Shown: positions 11,746-22,874 of the stretch, piece by piece | Numbering within the stretch: position 1 is the stretch's first letter | Layout: every line of letters begins with the position of its first letter | Source: Corbicula japonica | Taxonomy: Eukaryota; Mollusca; Bivalvia; Venerida; Cyrenidae | Assembly: GCA_038501625.1 (NCBI GenBank) | Contig: JAZAYU010000183.1 | Location: forward strand, 682,001 to 746,000 | DNA length: 64,000 nt | Direction: 5' to 3' | Program-made: the position numbers and the translations under genes | The notes under the pieces: generated by a model | Databases searched by the model: none | Seen by the model: the letters and a program-made list of their open reading frames with translations, nothing else | Told to the model about the DNA's origin: nothing

Positions 11746-12060
11746 ATGTATCAAATACAAAGGCTGTGGTAACAGACATAAAGTCTAAAGTTATGGACAC
11801 AAAGGCGGAAGTTTTGGACACAAAGAATGACATTATGGCTAAGGTTAAGGACACAAAGGTTGAGGTAATGGATACAAAAGCAGAGGTTATGGAAACAAAG
11901 GCGGAGGTTATGGACACAAAGGCTCTGGTTTTGGACAAAATGGATATGGTTATGGCTGAGTTTAAGGAAACAAAGGCAGAAGTTATGCAATTGAAAGACT
12001 GGATAGTACAGCTCAAACAGCAAATGGAAAACCAAGGCAGAAAAACTCAAATAGATGAAA
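11746..12060 (+). CDS. Copy A coding exon 2: heptad-repeat coil
   Basis: The exon lies between the acceptor TTAACAG (11745) and the donor AAA then GTGAGT (12061), phase 1 on both sides, residues about 217-321. It consists almost wholly of seven-residue units of the type VMDTKAE, encoded by a 21-bp unit (GTTATGGACACAAAGGCGGA type), then a plainer heptad run MQLKDWIVQLKQQMENQG. The regular spacing of V/M at a and d-like positions with charged residues between predicts a coiled coil, probably for oligomerisation. Copy B has the same exon with different unit order and eight codons fewer. The antisense frame at 11726-12016 is only the mirror of this repeat. Confidence 0.75.
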
Positions 12061-12589
12061 GTGAGTTATTTTCTATAAATGTATGCCATATGTCAGGAAA
12101 GATGACTTAAGCTCAAATATTCAAAGAATAAGGGAGCTATCCAGCTAGGCGTTCATGTCGGCATTTGCATCTGTTAAACAAAATAATATTTAGCAGCAAT
12201 TGGTCCATAACTTTTAAACTACTTAAGATATCACCTTGAAATAAAATAACATGGGGCGATTATTTCGGGATGGGCATTTTTCAGATATCTACTTGGAATA
12301 TATATTTACCTTCAAAATCTGTCATTACGGGGCAATTATTGGACATTTTTGAGTCGAATATATGCCACATTCCCCTCTCAAAATAGTATGTTTTTATTTC
12401 GTAGAAAAAAAATCTCACAAAAAGATTGCAAAGGACTCCAAAAAATGTAGGTTATTATTTAGTAAGAAACCGTATAAAACATTCTTTCACAAATCTCTCC
12501 TTATTAAGTACTGTCTAATGCTCACTTTTTACACCCCCTCTTTGAGAAATATTACTTTCAAAATGTAATTTGCATTTATCATATGTATA
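12061..12589. other. Intron 2 of copy A, first part
   Basis: No gene seen. The plus-strand frame at 12362-12568 is lysine-rich and lacks splice sites and a copy B equivalent. Confidence 0.4.
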
Positions 12590-13095
12590 GCAAGTGCGAA
12601 ATTTCAGAGTATTTATCTATATATAAAATAAAAATATATAAATATAGAACATATCAGGCTGCTGCATGTTATAGTTGCTTAGAAAACTCTGATGAAAATT
12701 GTGCATATATGTCAACTATGTGTACATAATTATTTTAGTATTTGGTAAACAGGAAGTAAATGAGCAAGGAGCATATATTTGCTTTACATCATATTGGACT
12801 ATATGATAATGCAATATGAAAAATATCAGGATACTGCATGTAAAAGTTGCTTTGAAAACTGTAACGGAAATATTGTTATGAAATATTCGGTAAACAGGAA
12901 GTAGATGAGCAAGGAGCATAAAAACAACTTTGCACCATATGGGACTATAGGATAAAGCAATATGCAAAATATCAGGCTGCTGCATGTTATAGGTTATAGT
13001 TGCTTAGAAAATTGTGACGGAAATTTTGTTACGGACAGACGGATGGACGGACAAGTGTAAAACAGTATACCCCCTCTTCTGTGAAGCGAGTATAA
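12590..13095. repeat. Minisatellite-bearing element in intron 2
   Basis: The phrase CAGGCTGCTGCATGTTATAG with AGTTGCTTAGAAAA follows at about 12655, 12825 and 12970, a period near 150-165 bp, with AACAGGAAGTAAATGAGCAAGG between. The array ends in GACAGACGGATGGACGGAC and TATACCCCCTC, the same kind of tail as the elements at 7.1 and 7.6 kb. Confidence 0.55.
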
Positions 13096-13207
13096 AAAGT
13101 TATTTTTGGTGTTCTTATTTAAATTTGGAAATAACATATTATTATCAATCATCAAACATCCAAATATATGTTTATCATACACGCACATCTCAAATAATAT
13201 ACGAATA

Positions 13208-13550
13208 TACCATAAAATTCATATTAAACACCCCGTCCCTAATAAACGCCCCCCATGTCTTTTTATTCGGAAATCTAACCCTAACCCTTACCAAGTACTG
13301 AAGAGTTAATCCATAAATATAATGAAATATCCTTCACATTACACGTTATTAAAATAAAAACAACTGAATAAATTCATCTTCCAAATATCATAAGGGATAT
13401 AAACATTAAGTAGCTTTAAAAAAACACTCTTATTTGACGTTACCAGTCAGCTTAGGGTTAGGGTTAGGATGCAGTGATAAACATCTCCTAATAAGTGCCC
13501 CTTTTAGAATATGTAACGCCCCCGGGCGTTTAATAGGAATTTTACGGGTA
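13208..13550. mobile_element. MITE family 2, full copy with TTAGGG-like arms
   Basis: Inverted ends are TACCATAAAATTC and GGAATTTTACGGGTA, followed inwards by ATTAAACACCCC and GGGCGTTTAATAGG. Further in, one arm has TAACCCTAACCC (13275-13288) and the other TTAGGGTTAGGG (13454-13467), so the whole element folds on itself. No coding content. Confidence 0.65.
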
Positions 13551-15748
13551 CATCCACATATTGTCATAAAATAGAACAATAGCACATTTTTAAATTACAC
13601 AAAATAATCATACCAGCCATATTTCTGGAAAGCATTCAAGGGGATTTGGTTCAAAATTCCATGGGATTCTGATATCATTCCAGGACATTTTTTACGTGGC
13701 TAATTAAGCGGAATTTACTAGAAAGTAAATTATGATGCAATACTTAAATATATATATCCTCATTTATTTAAACAATACTTTTATTATGTATTTTAAAACA
13801 AGGTGTCCGCACATAATAAAACTATATAAAACAAACACTACATTAACAGTCCGAAAAATTCTGATGTGCACAGCACAGACTAACAACAGTTACAACAATA
13901 CTTTGAATTCACTAACATGGACTTGGATGGTATTAACTTGCTGCAGATGCTGAGTTCGAACGCTCAACATGGTCTCTGAATGGTCTCTGCAGTCAAACTA
14001 GACCGGGAATCAGTCTGGATCTTTCTTAGAATGCTAAGGGGGTTTATTTGGGACAGTCTTTGTGTATTTACATAAAAATTTATATTTTTCTGTTCAAAAT
14101 CCACACGAAAATTAAATATTGCTGTCCAAAAACTGTGTTCGAGCAACACTACTGAACCCCATCTGGATCCGTCCCTGAATATATCAAATGTTGCTTCTTG
14201 TCTATTATATTTTTATTCAAAGATTGCAAAAACCAGCTTGACTGGTCAGTTCTTCCTTCATTATATACACAATTTTTTGCAAACATGCCAAAACGTTAAT
14301 TGTAAGTCAAGAGACCAATCATTTTGATCCATCCGAAAGTGTCCCATTATCAGGATACACACATGTTTTAGACATCATAAAAAATAATTACTAATCTTCT
14401 CAGTGGCACTAATAAGACGAATTCGGAACATTTTGACACAACCGTTAAGATTGTCCGAGATACGTAACTGTGTATTCAACGTTTCGACAAATGTCTGATG
14501 AAAGCAACAAAAAACAATTTTATACTGTTTTTTTCCTAACTATTGTTAATTCCTTGGGATTATCATCTCCCGCCGTGGGACCAGGAGGCGGCTCTAAATT
14601 CAGGGGGATCCCACAACCTGGGATATGGCAGGTATGGATAATGCACAACAAATTTTTAAACTTGGAATATACATTTACCATCAAAATCTACATCTTTGTC
14701 AACAATATCCAAAACTACAAGAACCATTTTTAAAGTTATGCTCTTTTGTACTTAGATTTTGCATTAACCAAAATATGATCTTGGTTTAATACTTTTAAAC
14801 TTCACGAAACATAAACTTATATATTTACTATCATAATCTTCATCATAACCACCAAGACCTATAACTCTGCTAAAATTACTTTAAAGTTCTGCCACTTTTC
14901 ACTTAAATTTTGTGTTAACGTTTTGATGCACTTTGCCCAACTTTTGGAACTAATACAGACATCAACTTCAAACTTGAAACGAATTTCCACCATCATAATA
15001 TAAATCACTTTCACCAAGACCTACACTACTCTTAAAGTTATGATTATAATTGTCTGTAAAATTATTTAGGTGATTGATAATAAGCTAAAAAAAATGTCCC
15101 CAATCAAAAATTACTAACAAAGTTTCAAACTCTTCTAAAATATGTCATAGATATTGCCCTTTTCAGTTCAATATTTATGGTACGTAAAGAAATAATTTCT
15201 GTTATTTGAAATCAATTTCCTCATTCATAATTCACTTAATAATATTATTCCTCTTTGGACATGAATGTTTGATGATAGTTGTTCTTTAAATCTTAAAATT
15301 GAAATTATTTCAAACGAATCGAATAGTCAAGCGTGTTGTCTCTGCTGACAGCGCTTGTTATTTAATGTTGCAATAACAACCTTATCACCAAGGATCTTAT
15401 CCGGAATATTTTACTTCTTTCTCAATTTAACCCTGCTATAGTTGAGTTAGTTTTGCATTTGTATGCCATAGAGCTAGTTTTTATGGCAACCAGTTTATGG
15501 TAGAGCAATGGCCCAGCATCCAAGGAGTTCTGGTTCATCATGATTCAGGCATTGATTTTTCAGAACCCCATGTTACATCAAAATTTACTAAATACATGAC
15601 TTGTTTAGCCGTAAAAATATTTATCCCATGGAATTGCTGGGATCAACTCACCATTCTCGGATGTACCTAATTTTTCTTTGACAATTATGTTGTTCTTTAT
15701 TAAAATGTTTGATTGACAATTATGTTTTTCCTTTTTAAATTGTTTCAG
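13551..15748. other. Intron 2 of copy A, last part
   Basis: No gene is supported. Around 13940-14170 there is a dispersed fragment resembling 52760-52980 (shared CAAAATCCA and GAGCAAC...CTGAACC phrases). From about 14630 to 15060 a loose 150-bp period of ATTTACCATCAAAATCT and CACCAAGACCTA phrases suggests another decayed minisatellite. Copy B has only about 0.5 kb here, so most of this arrived in copy A alone or was lost from B. Confidence 0.4.
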
Positions 15749-16144
15749 CTATGTATGGAAAAGTTTATCTCGGTGCAGATGATCAGAAAACAGTTGACCA
15801 GGCTGAAGCTGATTTACTTGAAGCATCAAATACCAGGGCTGCAAAGAAAGAACCAACTGATATAAGTCACCAAGCTATCCAAGAAAAAGTAGATCTACTT
15901 TTCGAAGACTTTGAAGATAGGGATGTCAAAGTAGAGGGTGTCAGAAAAGGCTCGATCATATTTGACTTCAAATGTCAGTCCCTAACAGCCATTCTGGACC
16001 TCATCGATTACTTCTACAGTTCAAATTTTCAAAGAAGACTGGATGATATTGCACAAGCTCTCGAAGACGTTACAGGCAAAAAAATTCACATTACAGCTGT
16101 TGGAATTGACACACAGACAGTAACAAATATCATCTATAATCTAC
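15749..16144 (+). CDS. Copy A coding exon 3: TRADD-N-like module 1
   Basis: The acceptor is TTTCAG at 15748 and the donor C then GTAAGA at 16145; both junctions are phase 1. Residues about 322-453. After a charged leader (MYGKVYLGADDQ) comes a module with strand VKVEGVRKGSIIFDFKC, a helix (LTAILDLIDYFYSSNFQRRL), a second helix (DDIAQALEDVTG), a strand (KKIHITAVGID) and a closing helix. This strand-helix-helix-strand-helix order and the alternation of hydrophobics resemble the N-terminal domain of the death-receptor adaptor TRADD; that call is by eye. It also resembles the module in the next exon, so the two look like an internal duplication. Strongly conserved with 30866-31261. Confidence 0.75.
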
Positions 16145-16244
16145 GTAAGAACTTTAAATTGTTAATGAATACAACATTATTTTATTAAGAAAAGGTCAAC
16201 AACATATCCCTTTTCTTCTTATCTGCGCATATTTAAACATGAGC

Positions 16245-16450
16245 AACCAGTGTACATGCAGATCAAAATCAACCTGCACATTTTGGCCGTCTGATCAGGA
16301 TCTTCACAGGTTACATTTTGGTCAGAAATAACCAACAAATCAAAAAGCAAACAGCGTAGATCCTGTTTAGACAGTGCAGATGAGCACGCTGATCCGGATC
16401 TACACTGTTTGCCTACACAATAAAGATATATATAAATGGAGGAAAGGGAT
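16245..16450. repeat. Palindromic dispersed repeat, family 1 (copy 3)
   Basis: Lies in intron 3 of copy A. Contains GTCTGATCAGGATCTTCACAGG and GCTGATCCGGATCTACACTG-type arms and ends GGAGGAAAGGGAT. Confidence 0.75.
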
Positions 16451-16576
16451 AAACATGTTTTTAGAACAGTAAAACCTCTCAAAAGTCCAGTATCCACCAT
16501 ATATACATTAGCTTTTATAATATTCAGTTTCAATGCTTTTATTTTGCAGTTGAATAATACATATATGTTCTTATAG

Positions 16577-16798
16577 AGAAAAAAGAATATGAAAAGGTGG
16601 TGATGTTTGAACTGTCGTGTGCTAGTGTGGATGGACTGCTACATGTACTGGAAGTATTCGAGGAAGGAAAAGCTGCAAATTCTCTGAATGAACTGTCTAA
16701 AGCCTTGTCTGAATCAGCGGGAAAGCCTGTCACATTGCATACATCAATAGACATAGACCAGATGAAGAAAGCAATCCAAAAAATCAAGGACCAGCTTG
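16577..16798 (+). CDS. Copy A coding exon 4: TRADD-N-like module 2
   Basis: The 222-nt exon runs from the acceptor TTATAG (16576) to the donor CTTG then GTAAGA (16799), phase 1 at both ends, residues about 454-527. It encodes EYEKVVMFELSC (strand), VDGLLHVLEVFEEGKAANS and LNELSKALSESAG (helices), KPVTLHTSID (strand) and a final helix MKKAIQKIKDQL. It can be laid over exon 3 element by element (FDFKC/FELSC, DLIDYF/HVLEVF, ALEDVTGKK/ALSESAGKP, GID/SID). Same length as copy B exon 4. Likely protein-protein interaction in signalling; function is inferred. Confidence 0.75.
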
Positions 16799-17621
16799 GT
16801 AAGAGTTTGGAGTTTGAAGCGAACGTGAACACCGTTTATCTATCAATGTTCTCAATAACAACATGTTCTCATGGGGCTATACATTGTTCAGCCTTGTTCA
16901 TCTGTCAACAAACTGGTCAACTTAAATATTTGTCCGATATTAATAACTAGTAAAAAGAGATAAATTGGTAATGTGGGCTAATTAAGTTATAAAAAGCTGA
17001 AAGCCTTTCAAGACTGTCTGCATTGGAAAGAAGCAGAAGTAGTGTATTGGAAATGAAATGTGACTAGTCTGATACCCTGAAGAGTATACCAGCAGCTGAC
17101 AAAGATAGGATGACTTTCCTCCTGAATTTGTAGCTATCCTAGACAACCACTGTTTTGAGTATTCTCTGGCAACAGCATACCAAAATGACCGTAATCTCTG
17201 AAAAAAGCTGACCAATGTGTGACAAGCTGACCAATGTGCTTGGCTGTGTGTTTTTAATTAGAGTGAAACTAACTGGAAAATCGTCCTGATCAGTTTTACT
17301 TCATGCCAAACCTGTGTTTACAATCTTGTTAATATTTTGAAAACAGTTGAAGAAGTCACAAAATGTTATTAACCACCCAACAAACAACTTGACGAACCAA
17401 ATGAAAATCTGATTACTCCTTTACACCTACCACAAGGTTTGTTTGCGGGGTTATAATAAACCATATACTACTAGATTTCTCTGTAAAAAGAGCCATAAAC
17501 ATCTTATAGTGCACAATCCTTTCATCTTTAAATTGTTAAATATTCAATTACAGATCAAGTTTATAAGTCATGCCCACAGAATAAATCTGACATAATTGCA
17601 TCAATAATGTATTATTTTCAG
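16799..17621. other. Intron 4 of copy A
   Basis: No gene. The stretch 16820-16960 aligns with 33350-33520 of copy B (shared TTCATCTGTCAACAAACTGG-like phrase and ATTTGTCCGATAT), showing intron homology that is interrupted in copy B by about 1.5 kb of extra sequence. Confidence 0.5.
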
Positions 17622-18862
17622 CAGCTGAAGACTCACAGAAATCCTCAGCCAGACTGACTGAATCCAATAATGCAGGTTCTCCAACTGAAGCAACAAAACT
17701 GAAAGTAAACCCACATCATCTGCCGCCAGAAATTAAGACAAACAATCTTCAAAATGCTTCCTTTGAAGAGGAAGGTGCATTAAACACCATGACACAAGAA
17801 CAAAAATGTGAACATCTCCCATATGTCAATAAAATAACATCAAAACAGAAGTTTGAAGATGAAATGGCTGATGTGTTACCAAATAAGTCCTTATCATCTA
17901 CTCTTGAGGAACCGAATTACATAATCGTATGGGGTGATAAAGAAATTGAGCCTAAGATGGAACATGCAGGAGCGCTGCATAAAAAATATCATCCGAGTGA
18001 TTTACCAGAATCGACATCCACTGCACATTATAATATGCCATCAGGGAACCAAAACGAACAACAAAATAATATAACCAAGTGTGCCTATCTATCTCCAGAC
18101 AGACTCCTTTTAGCTAATCAAAACAACAATGAAGTTGTAGTTGTGGACATTAAAACTGGGTCTGTGGTGAACAAAAAGAAACTGCATGGAAGGCCTTTTG
18201 ACATAGCAGTGCTACCTGAGGACCAGGCTGCCGTGACCTTGCAATCTGATGACAAAGTACTGATCATTAGCACAGCTGACATGTCCACGTTGAATAAAAT
18301 ATTCTTTTCTGGATATACTTCTGGAATCACCTATCACCAAGGAGAATTGTATGTAGTTTACCAACCATCTTTCATTGAGCGTCTTAGGGTACGTGTGCTC
18401 AACTTGAAAGATGGCTACCGTAGAGAGGTTGAATTAGACATAAATACTAGTCTTCCGCAATATTTGAAGTGTTACATTGCTGTAAACAAGCGTCAACAGA
18501 GCCTGTATATCACTGACGGGAAGAATAGTTCTGTAATAAGATACTCATTATACGGCGAGAGGACTGCTGTGTACAAGCATAAGGAGCTGAAACACCCCCA
18601 AGGACTTGCAATGCTAGATGATGATTCCCTGCTTGTTTGCAGCCTGACAGGTTCCATCCACCACGTCTCTGCTGACCTGCAGATAAGATTTAGAGTGACA
18701 CAATTAATTGAAGCTAGCTCCATAGCCTATGATCCTGACCATCATTTAGTTTATATCAGCTCTAAAAACAGAAACAGAATCCATGCGTTTAGTTTGAAAA
18801 ACGTTGTGTCCTATGGTGTGCAACTTGTGTTTAAGAAATTTCATCAACTTGAAAAGTATTGA
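17622..18862 (+). CDS. Copy A coding exon 5: linker and propeller 1, early stop
   Basis: The acceptor TTTTCAG ends at 17621; the phase-1 join gives DQL-AAED, exactly as in copy B. After a low-complexity linker (residues about 528-675) a beta-propeller of NHL/SMP30 type begins at LSPDRLLLANQ (near 18086) and runs to about 18800. Blade landmarks are RPFDIAVLPEDQAAVTL, GITYHQGELYVVY, VRVLNLKDG, QSLYITDGKN, VIRYSLYGERTA, LDDDSLLVC, SSIAYDPDHHLVYISS. The frame then meets TGA at 18860-18862, 940 residues in all. The stop is caused by one extra base near 18838-18843; the second propeller continues in the next frame. Confidence 0.75.
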
Positions 18863-19814
18863 CTTTCCTGGGAACTTAGCAGTTCTATCTCAAACCAGAA
18901 TTTTGGTAGCAGATTACACCCATAAAACATTATCAGATGTTAACATAAACAAAGGATTTGTAGTGGCAGAAATGGTTCTGCACAACCGGCCTTTTAACAT
19001 AGCAGTGCTGCCAAATGACCAGGCTGCTGTGACATTGCCTATGGATGACGAGATAATAATCCTGAACACAAAAGACATGTCAACAATCTACACAATTTCT
19101 GTTAAAAGATGTCCTTCAGGAATCACCTATCATCAAGATGAACTATTTGTGGTTTACCATCCATTTTTCGAGTATCTTAGTGTACTTGTTCTGAACTTGA
19201 AAGGAGACCACCTTAGAGAAGTTAAATTAGGCACAGGATATCATCAATATCATAAACCGTTGAGTAGTAGCATTGTTGTAAGCACCCCCCAACAGAACCT
19301 GTATATCATTGATGAGATACAAAATGCAGTAACCAGATACTCCTTACAAGGCAAGTGGACTGCTCAGTACCAACTTCACATGTTCGAAAGTCCTAATGGA
19401 CTTATAATGCTGGATGATGGTTCCTTGCTCGTCTGCTGCATGGAAGGTGCCATCCACCACATTTCTGCAGACCTGAAGCAAGGATGCATACTGAAAAGAA
19501 TTCCTTCTGGGGCAAGCTCGATAGCCTATGATTCTGATAATCAATTAGTTTATATCAGCTCTGGATACTGCAATATCATCAAGGTGTATAGTGTCAAGAG
19601 AAACCCCGATAAACTAATTGGTCAATCTGAGAAAAGAACACCAGGTGAAAGTGTTTCTCTTAAAGCTGAAGGATCAGTAACAGCCACTGAAAAAAATCAC
19701 GATAAACTTATTGGTCAATCTGAGAAAGGAACACCAGGTGAAAGTGTTTCTCTTAAAGCTGAAGGATCAGTAACAGCCACTGAAAAAAAACAATCGAAGT
19801 GTAACATTCTTTAA
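18863..19814 (+). pseudogene. Copy A propeller 2 and tail, out of frame
   Basis: Homology to propeller 2 of copy B resumes in the +1 frame from about 18843 (INLKSIDFPGNLAVLS, then ILVADYTHK) and stays open to TAA at 19812-19814. Total splice length including this part is 3775 nt, one more than a multiple of three, which fits a single 1-bp insertion. Landmarks: RPFNIAVLPNDQAAVTL, GITYHQDELFVVYH, NLYIIDEIQNAV, LDDGSLLVCCMEGAIHH, SSIAYDSDNQLVYISS. The tail has a 31-residue unit twice (19608-19700, 19701-19793) and ends in SKCNIL. It may be a lost domain, a sequencing error, or a read-through product. The frame itself has no other damage, so the lesion is young. Confidence 0.7.
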
Positions 19815-19862
19815 AAGAAAATATGAACTATTGTTGTTTGAAAACAATCAAATCAGGTTTTC

Positions 19863-19868
19863 ATTAAA
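19863..19868 (+). terminator. Polyadenylation signal of copy A (ATTAAA)
   Basis: ATTAAA lies 49 bp after the distal stop, in a 3' UTR nearly identical to copy B, where the same place reads AATAAA. Confidence 0.55.
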
Positions 19869-20087
19869 CTTGTTCTGTTTTTAGTTATACTCAAATGCCA
19901 AAGTGACAAAAACAAGCATTGCTATAAAAACACAACATCTCTAAAAGCTAACTTAAAATTACATAGGCGATGCATGAGGATTAACATGAACAGAAAATAA
20001 TTTGATATGTACAAGATTGTGAAATACCAGTTAAAAAAACTACACCTCAGGGATAGACAATGCTAAACAATGGAACCTTGTAAACCA

Positions 20088-20168
20088 GGTACTATCCAAC
20101 ACGTCTTGGCAGAACAGACAAACACTAACTGGGACCAGTTCAACGGGCTGTGATCCCAATTATCAGCT
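20088..20168 (+). pseudogene. Fossil propeller blade downstream of copy A
   Basis: About 220 bp past the polyadenylation signal the sequence can be read as GTIQHVLAEQTNTNWDQFNG and then, after a stop, a remnant of the ASSIAYDSDNQ blade (CTGTGATCCCAATTATCAG). The matching remnant downstream of copy B is clearer. It looks like the decayed end of a further propeller copy that predates the gene duplication. Confidence 0.4.
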
Positions 20169-20775
20169 CGTTGACATCACCTGCATTTGATTTAAGAGTT
20201 AAATGACTCTGAACAGTACAGTAAAAGACACCCAGAAAATATTACTTTTATCATTAACATCGATTCCGTACTGCAAACTGTTAGTTGTTTTTTTTTATTC
20301 TGTTCAGTGTGGAATATTGATATCAATGTTATGATGAGATAACATACTGGTTTTTAAAGATACAATACCTGTTGTTGTTTACAGTCAATATAGCAGTACT
20401 CTAATGTTAACCAGATAAATGTTTCCAAGTGTTTCATTAATGATGTAGTAGTAAAAATTAAATCTATGAGTCTTTGTTTTAATGTTGTTTTTTTTTTTAC
20501 TAAATATAGAGAATTTTAATCATTTAACCAATTCAAAAAGATAATTAATTTCAATACCATACAACCTACAAATTCTTGTGTCTAAAATTATCTTTCGGAA
20601 TATTCAAAAATCTTTGCCACCAATACTTAAAAAACGTTCAGTTAGTTTGATATTGGCAAACATGATATCACCAATTATCTCAGGTTGTCAACAAGACTTT
20701 ACCTAGAAGAAGCTTGTCTCTATGTTTTTCACATAATGATATTAAGTAAAGCTAGAGCTACCACTAAAGAGTTTA

Positions 20776-22874
20776 AATTTTTATAATGACATATATCTGA
20801 CTTAACAGTGAATAATTTAGTCAGAAAGCCCAGTTGTTTTTAGGGGTCAGAATTTGGTTGTAACTGTAGAAAATTAGATTGAAAAATGAAAATTAATCAG
20901 AAATCAAAGGGCTGAAAACAGTAACAGACTATCGGCATTGGAAGGAAAAGAGATTTGAGACTGGTTTCCTCCGACAGTTTTATAACATTTGGCACGGTAC
21001 TGTATACAGTAGCACCCGATAGTACGTTTTTGATAAAATATTATTGTTGGCAATCAACAGCAGACAAAACTGTGATAAGCAGACCTTGCTTGGCCATAAA
21101 AAAGTAATTTAAATATTAAAGATCTAGATCTTCACTGGTTGCCCAATAAATGTGATATCCATGAAATAAAGGATTAAGGAACACGCATGTTTTGATGTAC
21201 TGCTAATCAATGAAAATTGAACTTGTTACGAGTTTAAACAACTTTAACCTAACAAATATTGTTTTTGTTGACAGAATCGGGCAAAATAACACTTTATTCC
21301 ATGTTATATGCTGTCTGATCAGGATCTGCACTGGTTGCTTTTTATTGCCAGTGTATAATATCCAGATTTGAAGGCATGGATCTGGATCTACATGTGATTA
21401 AACTGGTTTATATGAAGTAAAGAGTTAAGATGCAAACGAATACATAAATTTAACTATACCCAGAATGTCTGAATGATGCATACGCTGTAATTTTGTCATC
21501 TCTATCACACTCTTGTCAATAATGGGAACTTCATGTTAATATACATGTAATAATAACATCTCTAGGCCATAAAAATGATTAAATTCCAGTTATTGCAATT
21601 CTGCTCCCTGAAAAACAAAAACAAGGGGATTTTTCTTATTTAAATAATCAAAATAGTATGATGTAACTAGATGCGTTCTTGCAACATGTCAAGTCCACTT
21701 TGACATACATGTATCTTTATAACAATGTGACCTTTATCTTTGAAATGGGTTTGCATGCTACACTTCATCTTATTGAGGTTAATATTCATGCCAGTTAGAA
21801 ATGCATGTTAAGGCTATGACGCACTAACACATCCTCACAATATTTAACGCACATCAAACCGCCATTCTCACATCTCTGTCACACTGACTGCAAGTCATTT
21901 AAACAATTTACACATGAATTTCCATAAAGAAGATGACGTTCAGTGACCATAACTGGCTTGTTGCTGCCAGTGTTGCGATTATGGACAAAGCAATCATACC
22001 AGTATTAGATTATTTAATTGTCTTTACCACACGTTTCATTTCAGCCCATTAATTTTCATGTGCAAATGTATATGCAGGGCATCACCGTGGGAAATTTATG
22101 TTACAATTAGCGTCATCAATTTTAGCAGACGACACTGCTTTTCATATGGAACAGCGGGTGGTGGGGCGTCGATGTGACAAACCACAGGGAGCAGTGATGC
22201 GGCTGCCTGCTTGATTTCTACAACTATATTTGAATAAACTAGCATGTAAAATGGGTACATACCTAGCGATGTTTGTTTTACTAAACTACAATGTACATTC
22301 TTTCTGACAAACAAATATTTTGCGCTTGTTTTGCGTGCAATTAGCGCGAGAATATTTATGAGTAAGTGTAGAGGGGAGAGTATTAAATCATTTAACCCAA
22401 TTATACTATTTTAAAAAGTATACTGACGCTATTAACATACATTTTGCACATGCTACTAAAGGCATTCTAATAATATTTAAGTTACATCATACATCCTGAA
22501 TTTTGTTTCAAGATCTTACCATCATAATGTATTTATCAATAAACCCTGATCCAACCGTTCCTATCTCTTCGCGACCATTTACGGAAACATACGATTCCTA
22601 GCTCAGATTTTCAGTGGGGGAGTGTCGCGATATTGAGGGTAATCGTGAATTTTATTATCATTCATATTGGATTTGGTTTCACTTTTAAACCACGTGATGA
22701 TCAAGCAGGACCACGAACAAACTAAATTAGTGTTCTAACTACACCGATTTTGTAATTAAACCTCGATGAATTTGAGTACACTAGATCTATTCAAACTCAA
22801 AAGTTAATTTATGATGCAACACTTATGCTAGGTTTATTACATTGCAATCAATATTAAAATCGCCCATTCTTTAA
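20776..22874. other. Spacer between the two gene copies, first part
   Basis: Copy A homology ends near 20775. No gene is supported here. It contains a partial family 1 repeat (21310-21427). The minus-strand frame at 22096-22314 shows nothing recognisable. Confidence 0.45.
21310..21427. repeat. Palindromic dispersed repeat, family 1 (partial copy 4)
   Basis: GCTGTCTGATCAGGATCTGC and GATCTGGATCTACATG are present with a shortened centre; ends AAGTAAAGAGTTAA. Confidence 0.6.

Noticed and set aside
11726..12050. Minus-strand frames rich in FVSITSA over copy A exon 2
   Set aside because: They are the antisense of the 21-bp coding repeat; the plus strand has splice sites and a coil.
13275..13467. 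Telomere or interstitial telomeric array
   Set aside because: Only two to three TTAGGG units on each arm of a MITE.
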